This document shows positions 45,347-56,100 of a stretch of DNA of 64,000 bases, piece after piece. The translations under genes and the position numbers were made by a program. A model generated the notes under the pieces. It was not told the DNA's origin. It saw only the letters and a program-made list of their open reading frames with translations, and ran no database searches. Source of the stretch: Pseudopedobacter sp044361595 (GTDB lineage Bacteria > Bacteroidota > Bacteroidia > Sphingobacteriales > Sphingobacteriaceae); the NCBI GenBank assembly GCA_044361595.1, contig JBIKIN010000009.1, forward strand, positions 62,001-126,000, in the 5' to 3' direction. Position 1 is the first letter of the stretch. The number at the start of each line of letters is the position of its first letter.

Positions 45347-48304
45347 TTATTTTAAAAACTTAAGCTTTTCTGAGATACTTCCATCACTAAAAACAGCAAT
45401 GTAAACTCCATTTTGTAGATTAATTAAGGGAACATCAATCTTGTTGAAGCCTAGGTTTAATTTAAAATCGTTACTAAAAATTAATTTACCGCTCATGTCA
45501 TAAACTGCTAGTTTAGCAACACCTTCTTTTTTAGCTAAATAACTACCGTAAATATGGTTATTAGCTTCAAAAAGGGTTAAATCTTTCTCGGCAATTTCTG
45601 ATCTAACAGATCTGATGATGTCAAAAAGTTCGCTTGTTCCATCAAAATCTACTTGTTTTAGTTTATAGTAACCTGTTCCTGAATATTTCTCAGGATCGGT
45701 ATAAGAATAAAACCTTCTTTCTGTAGAATTTCCTGCACCATCAACTTTGGCAATTAAGCTAAAGTTATTGTCGTTTATGGCCCGATAAAGTTCAAAATGT
45801 TTATTGTTGGTTTCTGTAGCTGTACTCCAATTTAAACGAGTAGAATTATTGTATCTATAAGCATCAAAAGAAACCAAAGACACTGGAGTTGTATTTTCTA
45901 CCAGATAAGTTACCGATGGAGCTTTTAAAGTAATACTACCCGATGAGTTAGCAGTACCATTATTAGAAGCAAATGAAAATGAATTTAAAGCAGCGCCATT
46001 ACTTAAAGCGATAGAATTTCCTGCACTTAAACCTGCCGTTCCATCTACCTCTATAGATCTTGGTAAATCGCCACCTACTTTAACACTGTTAACCCATAAA
46101 TGGAATGTATTATTAGGTAATGTATAAACGATACCACCTTTTGAATAAGTATTAGAAACTCCCGAGTTATTGCAGTAAACATCTACACGGTAACTTCCAC
46201 CTTTTACAAAAGTAGTTGAACTAAGAGTGGAATGTGTAGTTGTTGCACTTGCATCACTACCCACTCTATATTCTAAATTTATGGCATTAGAACTTGCTGA
46301 AGTGTTTGGAAGAAAACGCATAGCCATAAAAACCTCATCGTTACTTCTAAATACAGAGCTAGCAGATGAATGGGTAAATAGCCTATTCTTATTGTTTCCT
46401 ACAGCAAAGCTATAAATACCTGCATCTGCTAAGCCTGAAGGACTAAAATCTATGTCGAAAGAGAATTTAGCTACCGGCGTTGCTACACTAATATCATACG
46501 CCGAATAACGAGATAAAGTACCTGCAGTTGAGGTATTTATATTTAAACCTTGGGTGCCATTTAAACTGAACGCCATGTTTCCAGAACTTCTAATGTATAC
46601 ACCCGTGTTGGCATTTGTTGCAAGAGGTAAAAAACCAGCATTAGTACTGTTTGTTAATGAAGAAACTCCGGTAGTTCCTACCGTATTGGTAAAAGTGCCC
46701 GTTTGCGTCCCAAAAGAATAACTCCAATCGGTTTTGGTTGCCCAAGGTTCGTTAGGGAATATTTGATTATTATTTACAGAAAGTCGTAAGTTAAGCTGCG
46801 CCTCATATAAAGATTCTGGGTAAACACTTGAGCCAATTGCTTCTGATGATGGATGAATATCGGCCGTAACAAAGGATGGAGTACCTGTGTTATGTCTAAA
46901 ACCTACTATAATAGGGTTTGGGATTCTTAAAGCCGTGGCAGAAAGACTTGGCCAAAAATCAAAATTATTTGCAGCTGTGTTAGTTTGTCTGAAATTCCAA
47001 AATACAAAGCCACTAAGGTGGTTAGGTAAATTTTGTTCTGCCCCACCACCTCTAGTTCCAAAAAAACCACCCGATACATTGTCTAGTAAAGTATTTCTAG
47101 GTTGCGATGCATGGCACTCGAATGATGTTGAAGATGGGTAAGTAACGCGATGTAAAACTGTGTTCATAGACGTTTCTGCTACTCCAACAGAATGCCATTG
47201 ACCAGATAAATCTGATACATTAGTAATTAAAACATTAGTAGCTCCGTTGTTTAAAATGGCTTCATGCCCTCTGGTCCCGGTAACTTGACAGTCTTCTATA
47301 GTAATATTACCACCTGATGAGACCATTAATCCTACGTTTACATCGGTAAACTTACATCTACGCATCCAGCTATCAAATATTCTACCCATATTCATAATGC
47401 TGTAGCCTGAATCATGTTCCCAAGATTTATGATGTACAAAGACATCTTTCCAATTGCCAACAAAGGCAATATCTTCAAACCCAACTTCTGATATAGAAGC
47501 AAATCTATTTACGTTCCAAGTATGTGTTGGATTAATAGGATAGGTAATTGGCTCGCTTAAAGTAAGCGTGTTGCCGTTAATACTTTTGACTTTATGATAT
47601 ACTTTTACTTCAACTCCTCTTGTAGTAATTTCCCAAGATGATGATGTAGGTTTAGAACCAAGTTCATAGGCTAGTAAAGCAGGATCGGTATTTAGCATGG
47701 TTAATACAATTCTATCGCCAACTACTAAACCTGCCACAGAACTTAAAGTAATATTAAAGTCGCCAATGTTTGCAGCTGTGGTTACAGTACCAGCTAATGC
47801 ATTAGACCCAGAAGCCGTAGTACTAAACATTTTTACGGTAGTCCACATCTGACTTGGATTTGTGGGCAGCATGGTTCTAGACATAAACAATTCTGTACCA
47901 CCGGGCCCCGATCCACTTCCTCTAAAAACAATGTTGCTTGAGTTTATGGTGATAGATGCGGTTTGAGAATCTCCCACTTCATTAATTCTAAACCTACCCG
48001 GAGGAAAAAAGACAATCCCTGATCCATTTGTTCTAGCTGCTGCAATTGCAGCCTCTATTGCGGCTCTATCAGATAAATTATCATCAGCAATTGCGCCGTA
48101 ATTGGTTACATTAAAAACTGTATGGTTAACCGTTGGAATAGGATCGTTTCCATTATGGTAGCCTACATAAGAAAAATTGGGTAAAATAGAAGTTGTTTTA
48201 TCTATGTTATAACCAGCGTATAAAGTAGAGTTTATAGGTGTTTGCGCTTGCGCAGAAACGACTGTAAAAAATATTGTAGCGATGGTAAGTAGTTTTTTCA
48301 TCAT
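45347..48304 (-). CDS. T9SS-secreted beta-helix (pectate-lyase-superfamily) protein fused to beta-sandwich module
   Basis: This 985-residue protein has a signal peptide (1-20, ending VSAQAQ). Residues 50-490 form a right-handed beta-helix starting FNVTNYGAIADDNLSDRAAI with the capping GSGIVFFPPGRFRI and repeated coil pieces such as NITIEDCQVTGTRGHEAI and TNVLITNVSDLSG. The fold is that of Pectate_lyase_3-type lyases and hydrolases (annotated partly as DUF4955 elsewhere). Residues 505-800 match the whole protein at 48378 (YCNNSGVSNTYSKGG, NTFHLWVNSVKVGG). A fibronectin-like part and a T9SS sorting domain (YDMSGKLIF, LQNGVYIAVFSDG) end it. With GH88 in the locus, a lyase role is plausible, but catalytic residues are not identified. 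Confidence 0.8.
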   Translation of the reverse strand: MMKKLLTIATIFFTVVSAQAQTPINSTLYAGYNIDKTTSILPNFSYVGYHNGNDPIPTVNHTVFNVTNYGAIADDNLSDRAAIEAAIAAARTNGSGIVFFPPGRFRINEVGDSQTASITINSSNIVFRGSGSGPGGTELFMSRTMLPTNPSQMWTTVKMFSTTASGSNALAGTVTTAANIGDFNITLSSVAGLVVGDRIVLTMLNTDPALLAYELGSKPTSSSWEITTRGVEVKVYHKVKSINGNTLTLSEPITYPINPTHTWNVNRFASISEVGFEDIAFVGNWKDVFVHHKSWEHDSGYSIMNMGRIFDSWMRRCKFTDVNVGLMVSSGGNITIEDCQVTGTRGHEAILNNGATNVLITNVSDLSGQWHSVGVAETSMNTVLHRVTYPSSTSFECHASQPRNTLLDNVSGGFFGTRGGGAEQNLPNHLSGFVFWNFRQTNTAANNFDFWPSLSATALRIPNPIIVGFRHNTGTPSFVTADIHPSSEAIGSSVYPESLYEAQLNLRLSVNNNQIFPNEPWATKTDWSYSFGTQTGTFTNTVGTTGVSSLTNSTNAGFLPLATNANTGVYIRSSGNMAFSLNGTQGLNINTSTAGTLSRYSAYDISVATPVAKFSFDIDFSPSGLADAGIYSFAVGNNKNRLFTHSSASSVFRSNDEVFMAMRFLPNTSASSNAINLEYRVGSDASATTTHSTLSSTTFVKGGSYRVDVYCNNSGVSNTYSKGGIVYTLPNNTFHLWVNSVKVGGDLPRSIEVDGTAGLSAGNSIALSNGAALNSFSFASNNGTANSSGSITLKAPSVTYLVENTTPVSLVSFDAYRYNNSTRLNWSTATETNNKHFELYRAINDNNFSLIAKVDGAGNSTERRFYSYTDPEKYSGTGYYKLKQVDFDGTSELFDIIRSVRSEIAEKDLTLFEANNHIYGSYLAKKEGVAKLAVYDMSGKLIFSNDFKLNLGFNKIDVPLINLQNGVYIAVFSDGSISEKLKFLK

Positions 48305-48377
48305 ATATTCTTGTAAAATTTAATAAGTTTATTATTTACTATTGCCTTTAGCAATAGATTAAGGAAATAAGATAAAG

Positions 48378-49280
48378 TTATTTTTTAGCGTATACTAGGT
48401 TTACTTTTGAAATAGTTCCAGAAATTTTTGATTCTGCTGAACCGTTATTTGCTGTAAACGAAAACGAGTTTAAAGGACTTCCCTTTTGCAATGCGATAGA
48501 AGTCCCAGTTGCTAAACCTTGGTCGCCATCAACTTCAATAGATTTTGGAAAATCGGCACCTATTTTCTTATCATTAACCCAAACATGGAACATGGCAGAT
48601 GGAAGGGTATATTCTGTTCCAGCTACTGTGTATTTTTGAATATCCTCAGCAGAGTTATTACAATAAATATCTACCTGATAAGTATTCCCTTTTACAAAAG
48701 TAGTGCGGTCGATGGTCTTCATGGTTGTGGTTTTCGACGCATCGCTACCCTCTCTGTAGGCAAAATTTATTTGATTAGAAGTAGCAGAAAATCCCCATAA
48801 TAAATTAGTAAATACTTCACTGTTACTTCTCCAAACTGCACTTGCTGTTTTTGGTGTAAATAATTTGCCATTATCAGTACCGATAGCTAAAGTATAGTTT
48901 CCTTTTCCGGTCGCTTGCGCATCGAATTTTAAATTTAAACTCAGTTTTAATACATCGGTTGCATCCTTAATTCCATTCACTAAAAACCTACTCATTCCAA
49001 TATCTCCAATATTTGAAGACAAAGATTCATCGCCATTTAATTGGAAAGAACCCGAACTATTACCAGCAATAAAAACACTTGAAGCACCTGAACTAGGCGT
49101 TGGTAAAAAGCCAGTTTTCTTAACATCTGAAATAGAAAAAATAGATTTTTCTTCTTTTCTTTCAAAAGAGTTTTTTATTGAACCGAAGGTGTAGCTCATT
49201 GTTTGATTATTTTTCCATTGAGCTTGTGAACTTTCTGCAATAGCCAGAACTAACAAGAACAGCGTTAATTTAATTTTCAT
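48378..49280 (-). CDS. secreted stand-alone beta-sandwich module
   Basis: This 300-residue protein has a signal peptide (1-20, ending ESSQAQ). The whole mature part corresponds to residues 505-800 of the neighbouring 985-residue protein: both have SYxFG at the start, the FLPxxxxGxSxVFI/YIRS region, GSDAS then TTT, FVKGNTYQVDIYCNNS, FHVWVNDKKIGADFPKSIEV and LNSFSF-ANNGSA. It lacks the T9SS sorting domain of that protein, so it stays periplasmic or is exported otherwise. No catalytic motif is recognised; a carbohydrate-binding role is an inference. It lies 73 bp before the fused gene and 229 bp after the shorter beta-helix gene. Confidence 0.7.
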   Translation of the reverse strand: MKIKLTLFLLVLAIAESSQAQWKNNQTMSYTFGSIKNSFERKEEKSIFSISDVKKTGFLPTPSSGASSVFIAGNSSGSFQLNGDESLSSNIGDIGMSRFLVNGIKDATDVLKLSLNLKFDAQATGKGNYTLAIGTDNGKLFTPKTASAVWRSNSEVFTNLLWGFSATSNQINFAYREGSDASKTTTMKTIDRTTFVKGNTYQVDIYCNNSAEDIQKYTVAGTEYTLPSAMFHVWVNDKKIGADFPKSIEVDGDQGLATGTSIALQKGSPLNSFSFTANNGSAESKISGTISKVNLVYAKK

Positions 49281-49306
49281 AATGAATTAAAGTTGGTTTA
49301 TAAAAT

Positions 49307-49355
49307 TTGGTGTGATTTTAAATAACTAGAAAGCGCTTGTAAATAATCACACCAA
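49307..49355 (-). other. long-range inverted repeat in the leader of the module gene
   Basis: TTGGTGTGATT (49307-49317) and AATCACACCAA (49345-49355) are perfect inverted repeats separated by 27 bp, starting 26 bp upstream of the ATG at 49280. They could form an mRNA leader stem or be a two-half protein-binding site. Confidence 0.45.
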
Positions 49356-49443
49356 TAATTGGTTAAATTTAAGGCTCTAATTTACTAGCCTTTAAGTAAA
49401 TGTATAGGGTAATTTTAAGACCCAAAAAGGGGTGTTTTTAGTG

Positions 49444-49451
49444 CAAAAGTA
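49444..49451 (-). promoter_or_regulatory. possible -7 element for the module gene
   Basis: The - strand reads TACTTTTG (TAnnTTTG) just downstream of the terminator at 49462-49486 and 164 bp before the ATG at 49280. A -33 element is not evident. Confidence 0.3.
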
Positions 49452-49461
49452 TCCAACAAAT

Positions 49462-49486
49462 AAGGCCTCGAATAAATCAAGGCCTT
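49462..49486 (-). terminator. terminator after the shorter beta-helix gene
   Basis: AAGGCCT (49462-49468) pairs with AGGCCTT (49480-49486) around an 11-base loop, 24 bp past the stop at 49510. The - strand continues with a T-rich TTATTTGTT. Confidence 0.6.
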
Positions 49487-49509
49487 GTTTAAGAAATGCT
49501 AATTACCAA

Positions 49510-51057
49510 CTATTTTAAATCTTTAAACCAGTTTGGTAGTTTACCTAAACGCAATGTTAGCTGAGCCTCATACAAAGAACTAGGCGATACTTTAGCATAA
49601 GTTACCTCCGATTGACTGTGTATTTGATTACTTTTGAAAGTAGTTGAGCCTTTAAAACCTGCAATAATCGGATCGGGAATACGCCATGTCCAAACATTTG
49701 AAGGCCAAAACTCAAAATCTTTTTTCCCTTCATTGGTTTGTTCATAGTTCCACATTACTAAGTTTTTTAGATGGTTTGGCATATTTTGTTTAGCGCCTCC
49801 GCCACGTCCGTTCATAAAACCACCCTTAACATTATCTAATAATGTATTTCTGGGTTGAGAAGAATGACTCTCAAAACAAGTTGTTGAAGGGTATTCTGCG
49901 TTTAAAATCACCGTATTTAGTGACGCATTTGCTACGCCAAATGAATGCCACATAGAAGCTTTATCAACCACATTAGCAATTAAAACATTTGTTCCTCCGG
50001 TATTTGATATAGCTTCGTGACCAGGCGTTCCAGTAACTTCGCAATTCAGGATACTAATATTTGCCCCTGAGGAAATAACTGCACCTGCACTTAAATCATT
50101 AAATTGGCAATTTTTCATCCAAGAGTTAAATGTGTTAATAAAGTTAAACATGCTCCAGCCGCTATCATGCACCCACGATTGATGATGAACAAAGGACTCT
50201 TGCCAATTTCCTGAAAAGGTAATGTTTTCGAAACCTACCTCTTGTATGGCAGCATTTACTTTTGCAACAGACCAATCATGCTTAATATTAATTGGATAAG
50301 CGATAGGTTGCATAAGAGTAACTTCGTTTTTATTAATGCTTTTTACTTGATGATAAAACTTCAGGATTACTCCTTGTTTAGTTAAATTCCAAGCGGTATC
50401 TAAATAATGATGAGCCACATCATCGTCAATTAACTCTTGGTCGTTACTTTTCATGTTAAATACAAGCCAATCGCCAGCTTTTAAAGTACTAGCATCAGTT
50501 AAATTGATTTTAAAACCACCAATATTTACACTTTCGGTTATTTTGCTCGTATTTTTATTGCTACCTCCTTTACCAACAACAAACATTTTATCTGTTGTCC
50601 ACATTTGGTTTGGGTTTTTTGGTAGCAACGAGTTTTTCATATAGATTTCTGTACCATTAGCTCCCGTTCCACTTCCTCTAAAAACGATATTACTAGCGTC
50701 AATTAAAATACTTTTTTTAGCGTCGCTATCTTCGTTGATCAAGAATTTGCCAGCAGGGAAAAAGACAATACCAGAACCATTTGACTTTGCTGCTGCAATA
50801 GTCGCCTCAATAGCAGCCTTGTCGGATAGGTTATCATTTGGTTTTGCGCCAAAATCGGTTACATTAAAAACTTTGTGTTTAACATTTGGAATTGCTGTTT
50901 CACCCGTTTTATAACCCACGTAAGAAAAATCAGGCAAAACAGATTTAGATTTATCGGCCTTGTAAGCTGCAAATAATTTAGACTCTACAGCATTTTGAGC
51001 GTAAACTATATAAGAAGTAAATAATAATGCTGAAAATAGCTTGAGTGTTTTATTCAT
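49510..51057 (-). CDS. secreted beta-helix (pectate-lyase-superfamily) protein without sorting domain
   Basis: The ATG at 51057 is chosen because it starts a signal peptide (MNKTLKLFSALLFTSYIVYA) and lies after the previous gene's stop; longer in-frame starts overlap that gene. The product of 515 residues matches the first 500 residues of the 985-residue protein: FNVTDFGAKPNDNLSDKAAI, GSGIVFFPAGKFLI, HHQSWVHDSGWSMFNFINTF, NCEVTGTPGHEAI, and an end of SLYEAQLTLRLGKLP. It is thus the beta-helix alone, ending just where the module begins in the fused copy. It is likely a polysaccharide lyase or hydrolase acting in the periplasm. It begins 34 bp after the esterase gene stop. Confidence 0.8.
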   Translation of the reverse strand: MNKTLKLFSALLFTSYIVYAQNAVESKLFAAYKADKSKSVLPDFSYVGYKTGETAIPNVKHKVFNVTDFGAKPNDNLSDKAAIEATIAAAKSNGSGIVFFPAGKFLINEDSDAKKSILIDASNIVFRGSGTGANGTEIYMKNSLLPKNPNQMWTTDKMFVVGKGGSNKNTSKITESVNIGGFKINLTDASTLKAGDWLVFNMKSNDQELIDDDVAHHYLDTAWNLTKQGVILKFYHQVKSINKNEVTLMQPIAYPINIKHDWSVAKVNAAIQEVGFENITFSGNWQESFVHHQSWVHDSGWSMFNFINTFNSWMKNCQFNDLSAGAVISSGANISILNCEVTGTPGHEAISNTGGTNVLIANVVDKASMWHSFGVANASLNTVILNAEYPSTTCFESHSSQPRNTLLDNVKGGFMNGRGGGAKQNMPNHLKNLVMWNYEQTNEGKKDFEFWPSNVWTWRIPDPIIAGFKGSTTFKSNQIHSQSEVTYAKVSPSSLYEAQLTLRLGKLPNWFKDLK

Positions 51058-51091
51058 ATTTTTTATTTGTTCGATTATTTTAAACATGCTT

Positions 51092-52999
51092 TTAGTATTT
51101 CCAATCATCTGTTCTGAATGGAGTAGCAGGTAAACCTGAATTATTGTATAAAAATTGTTTAGGGTTTGCTTCCCAATTGTATCGTACAGCAATTGGAGTT
51201 AAAACTTTGCTGGTTAATTTTATTTTGTTTTTGATGATTGTAAAACTTGCTTTCACAAATTTTTGATTGTCTCCGGCAACCATAAAAGCATTTTGTGTGC
51301 TATCGCCATTGGAAAAAAGTCCCTTAGCATTAGCAAATTCTAACCACATTGCTCCATTTTTTAGATAAGATTTTTTCAAAACGGGGCCGCTAGCAATGGT
51401 TTTATTACCATAAATATGCCGAGATGCTACTGCGTATAATCGTTCGCCTACAGGTAATTTATTTTTAGGATGTAAATCAAGCGGATCGCCAACATCAATA
51501 GTGGTGGCTAAAAATGTGTTAGGAGTTTCTTTTATGATTTTTGTTTGAGCTTCTCTTAGCTTAACCCAATTTAAACCACCCTCTATGTAATTTGGTAATT
51601 GCACTATCAGAAATGGAAAATCGCCTTGTTTCCAAATATTTCTCCAATCTTTTATTAATAATTGCATTAAGCGATTGTATTCACTCGCTTTTCCAGCGTT
51701 ACTTTCTCCTTGATACCACAATGCTCCTTTAATACCATATTCGGCCAATGGAGCAATCATAGCGTTATAAATAGCCGATGGATTTCTATGGTAAGAAATT
51801 CCAGTTTTCAGTTCTGGTTCAACCCATTCGTTATATTTCCACTCGCCTAAAAGTGAAACATCTTTACCCGTGTTTAAATTTTTAATTATTGGATTTTTTG
51901 TGCTATTCCCTATGCTTCCGTAACCCCACTCAGATAACCATCGCATAGCAATTATATTTTCGCCTTTTTTCAAAAGCGATTTTGGAATTTTGTAGGTTCT
52001 AGCTTGCTCCTTATTGGTTTCTCCAATTAAAACACCGTTTATATAAGTTCTATCACGCATTTTAACTTCACCTAATTGAATCTCATAATCCGAAGTAGGT
52101 TCTTCATTTAATATAAATGCTTTTCGTATCCAAATTAGTTTGTATCCAGCGATCTTTAATTGAGTTGCCGAAATTGGAAAGTTTACCTTTTTCCAATGCT
52201 TATCGTTATAATTTGGTTTATGAAAGTTGGAGTCTAAACCTGCAGTTGATGTTTTTACAATTTCGTTGTATTTATTGGTTACCATTTTCTCTTTTTCTTG
52301 TAACAGTGCCCAATTTTCTCGTTCGCTTTGTATCAGATTAAGCTGTTTGCTAAAAACAGAATCGACAGATAAAATATCCTTACTTAACCAAGCTTCGGCA
52401 GGCGAACCACTGTAAGAAGAGTGTACTATCCCTACGGCAACTTTTTGATTTTGATGAAGTTTACGAGCAAAAAAGTAAGCGGCGGCTGAAAATTTCTCAA
52501 CCGTTTGCGGGCTACAAACCTCCCAACCTTTAGATTTTATTTCGCTAATTGGATAGCTGTTAACCGATGGCTCAATGGTAATCATCCTAATTAATGGATA
52601 ATTAGCCTCGGCAATTACCTCATCAACATTTAAGATCGGTCTGCCAATGCCAAAATTCATGTTTGATTGGCCTGAGGCTAGCCAAACTTCGCCAAACATC
52701 ACATTGTTTATAACTACTTTTTCTGTAGTTTGTATGGTTAGGGTATAAGGACCGCCGGCTTTAAAAATAGGTAATTTAATGATCCATTTTCCTTCACTAT
52801 TTGATGTTGTATTTAACGTTTTTCCATCAATTTGCAATTTAACAGTTTCGTTTTTAAGCGCTCTGCCCCAAACCGGACAAGCAATGCCTTGTTGCAAAAC
52901 CATTCCATCACTAAATAATTTAGGTAATTCTAAGTTTTGCCCAGTTAATTTGCTGAAACAAAAAATTAGGAATAAAAAAATGAATTTGCAACGACTCAT
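51092..52999 (-). CDS. sialate O-acetylesterase-like carbohydrate esterase (SASA family)
   Basis: This 635-residue protein has a signal peptide (1-20, ending KLTGQ). The catalytic domain is split: the first part has GMVLQQGIACPVWG and GEVWLASGQSNMNFG with nucleophile Ser112, and the second part has GALWYQGESNAG near 425 and the Asp-x-His pair D508-L-H510. Between about 250 and 380 an inserted jelly-roll domain is seen (LDSNFHKPNYNDKHWKKVNF, GENIIAMRWLS). This layout is normal for PUL members of the group. They remove acetyl groups from many glycans, not only sialic acid, so the name should not be taken as proof of sialic acid use. It is the first enzyme gene after the regulator. Confidence 0.9.
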   Translation of the reverse strand: MSRCKFIFLFLIFCFSKLTGQNLELPKLFSDGMVLQQGIACPVWGRALKNETVKLQIDGKTLNTTSNSEGKWIIKLPIFKAGGPYTLTIQTTEKVVINNVMFGEVWLASGQSNMNFGIGRPILNVDEVIAEANYPLIRMITIEPSVNSYPISEIKSKGWEVCSPQTVEKFSAAAYFFARKLHQNQKVAVGIVHSSYSGSPAEAWLSKDILSVDSVFSKQLNLIQSERENWALLQEKEKMVTNKYNEIVKTSTAGLDSNFHKPNYNDKHWKKVNFPISATQLKIAGYKLIWIRKAFILNEEPTSDYEIQLGEVKMRDRTYINGVLIGETNKEQARTYKIPKSLLKKGENIIAMRWLSEWGYGSIGNSTKNPIIKNLNTGKDVSLLGEWKYNEWVEPELKTGISYHRNPSAIYNAMIAPLAEYGIKGALWYQGESNAGKASEYNRLMQLLIKDWRNIWKQGDFPFLIVQLPNYIEGGLNWVKLREAQTKIIKETPNTFLATTIDVGDPLDLHPKNKLPVGERLYAVASRHIYGNKTIASGPVLKKSYLKNGAMWLEFANAKGLFSNGDSTQNAFMVAGDNQKFVKASFTIIKNKIKLTSKVLTPIAVRYNWEANPKQFLYNNSGLPATPFRTDDWKY

Positions 53000-53133
53000 G
53001 TTAAATGGATGAATAAATGGGTTTATGGTTTAATTGGTATTCAAAAATGCGAATATTAGTTTTTAATTAGGGTAAAAAAAGGTACTGATTTGGGTGAAAT
53101 ATAGTTCTAAAATTCTCTAAGTATGGAGCTATA

Positions 53134-56100
53134 TCAATGGATTAGTTCATTTTGATATTCTCTAGGAGATTTACCAAACTGCTTTTTAAACGATTTGGTA
53201 AAGTATTTCGGATCATTAAACCCAACAGAAAATGCAACCTCCGAAACGTTAAAACTTCCATCTTCTAAAAGCATTGCCGCTTTTTTCAGTCGAACAGAAC
53301 GCACAAAATCGGCTGCTGTCATATTTGTTAAAGAAGATAATTTTTTATAAAGAACGCGTTTACTCATACCCACTTCAGTAATTAATTGCTCCACATCAAA
53401 TTCAGAATCGTCAATATGTTCTTCAATTATTTGCATTAGCCTATTTAAAAACTTTTCATCGGCTTGGTTTACAATAACATTTGTAGGTTTTAACATCATT
53501 TCTTGGCTAAACCTATCTCGCATGGCCGATCTAACTTTCAATAGGTTTTTAATGTTAAGTTTTAACATATACAAGCTAAAAGGTTTTGTTAAATACACAT
53601 CGGCACCGTTTTCTAAACCAGATAATTGATGAATATGCGAGGTGCGAGCAGTAAGTAAAATAATAGGAATATGGCTAGTTCGGTCATCGGTTTTTATCAG
53701 TTTACAAACTTCTAGTCCATCTTTACCAGGCATTTTAACGTCACTAATAATAATATCAGGTAAAATTTCAAAAGCTTTTTCAATTCCTTCTGTACCGTCT
53801 TTGGCAGTTTCTATTTGGTATGTTTTATTTAATGAATTTTTGATGAACTCTCTAATTTCGGTATTATCCTCAATTACCAAAATTTGAATATCGGCGTGTT
53901 CCTGGACGTCTATAAAAAAGTCATCCTCAACCACATCAAAATCGTTAACAATTTGATAGTTTTCTTCCGATTTACTTTCCTTTAAACTATGTTTATTAAA
54001 ATGTTTAAGCCCTTTTAGTAATTTAACGCTAAAAACGGATAATCCATTTTCTCCATTTTGAGCCTGCTTACTTTCTACGGTTATACTTCCTCTATGTAAC
54101 TCGAGTATACTTTTAGAAAAAGCCAGTCCAATGCCACTTCCAGGCATTTCTACTTGCTGCAATTTAGATTGAAAAAACTTTCTGAATAAGTTTTTTTGAT
54201 CTTCTTCTGATATTCCAAAGCCATTATCGGTTATTTCTACGGTACAATCAGTTGCACTTTCCTTAACGCTGATGGAAACTTCACCTCCTTTTGGTGTGAA
54301 TTTAAAAGCATTAGATAATAAATTGTAAAAAACCTTTTCGAGCTGGTTTTTATCAAAATACATATCAAGTTCTTTAATTGAAGTAGAGAAGTTTAGGCTT
54401 ATATTTTTGTTTTTTGCAAGTCCATTAAAAGAGTGACAAATTTCGTCTAGTAAAGTGATTAAATTATGCTTTTGCACTTCTAAATCTAATTTACCAGCCT
54501 CGGCCTTTCTAAAATCCATGAGCTCGTTTACCAATCTTAAAAGCCTATCGGTATTATTCTTAACCTGAATTAAGGATTCTTTATTGTTTTGATTTGGCTC
54601 TAAAATAAGTTCTTCTACAGGGCCTTTAATTAATGTTAAAGGCGTTCGTATTTCATGAGAAATATTGGTAAAAAAATCAAGTTTTAATTGATGAATTTCT
54701 TCCTCTTGTTTTAGTCTTGTTCTTATTTTAACATATCTAATCAATAAAAAGGCTATCGTTACACCAATAGAGCAATACAGTAAATAGGCCCACCAAGTTT
54801 TCCATGGTGGGTTTAACACACTGATGTTAAGCGTTCTTACGCTTGATGTCCAAACGCCATTATTGTTAGCTGCTTTAACTAAAAATTGATAATTGCCGGG
54901 TAGTAAATTAGCATAAGTGGCTGATGAATTTGTGCCAAATTGCCATTCTTTATCAAAACCCTCTAATTTGTAAGCATATCTATTTTTATCAGACTGAATG
55001 TAGTTGAGTGCCGCAAACTCAAGAGTGAAGCTATTCTGATCGTAATCAAAAACCACTTCTTTGGTAAAAGAAATGCTCTCTTTAAGCAATTTATTTCCAT
55101 CGTTTATTTTTACCGATTGATTAAAGAGCTTTAAATCTGTTAATTGTACTGCTGGGGCAAATAAATTTACTTTAATATCATCGGGATTAAAGCTTACTAA
55201 ACCTTTATAGTTCCCGAAAAGTAAAGTTCCGTCTTGTAATTTTAAGCAAGATGTTCTGTTAAATTCATTGCTAGGCAAACCATCTTTTTGGTTGTAGTTA
55301 TTAAACACTTCTTTAGTAACATCAAACTTTGATAAGCCATTGCTAGTACTTAACCAAAGCATTCCGTTGTTGTCTTCTAATATTCCTAAAACATCGTTAC
55401 TTGGTAGTCCATTATCGGTATTATAGGTTTTAAAAGTTTGTTTTTTATTATCAAAAAGTGTAATACCACCTTGGAAATTAGCAATCCATAATTGCTTTTT
55501 AGAATCCTCAAAAATATAGTTAATTCTGTTGTTGCTTAAATTTGCTTTTGTAGAGTAAGGAATATATTTGAACTGTTTGGCATTTACTTCTAAAATATGT
55601 AATCCTAAATAATTTGAAACATATAAATTATGGTTTGAGTCTTCAAATAGGTTCATGATAAAGCCACCAGAAATTTTATACTCCTTTTCTATAACATTGC
55701 TTCTTCTGAATTGACCAGTTTCTGGATTAAACAAATTTAGACCCTGCTCTGTACCTACCCAAAATCGTTTCTTACTATCAATTAATATAGAGTAAATATT
55801 ATTTGCATCTATGGTTGTGCTATCATTAGGGTTAGTTTTAAAATTTGTAAATTTTTTGCTTTTTTGGTCAAATAAATTTAATCCCCCTTTATAAGTTGCT
55901 ACCCAAAATCTGCCTTTTTCATCTTTAACTATTCCTTTAACGTGATTAGATTTGATTGAAAAAGGGTTATTGGTATCTTGTCTGAAAACATTAATTTTAT
56001 TTAAGTTTTTATCTAAATGATTTAGTCCCGAGTTTTCTGTACCTACCCATAATTCGTTTTTTTCGTCTTGATAAAGGGTGCTAATTACATTTACATTAAA

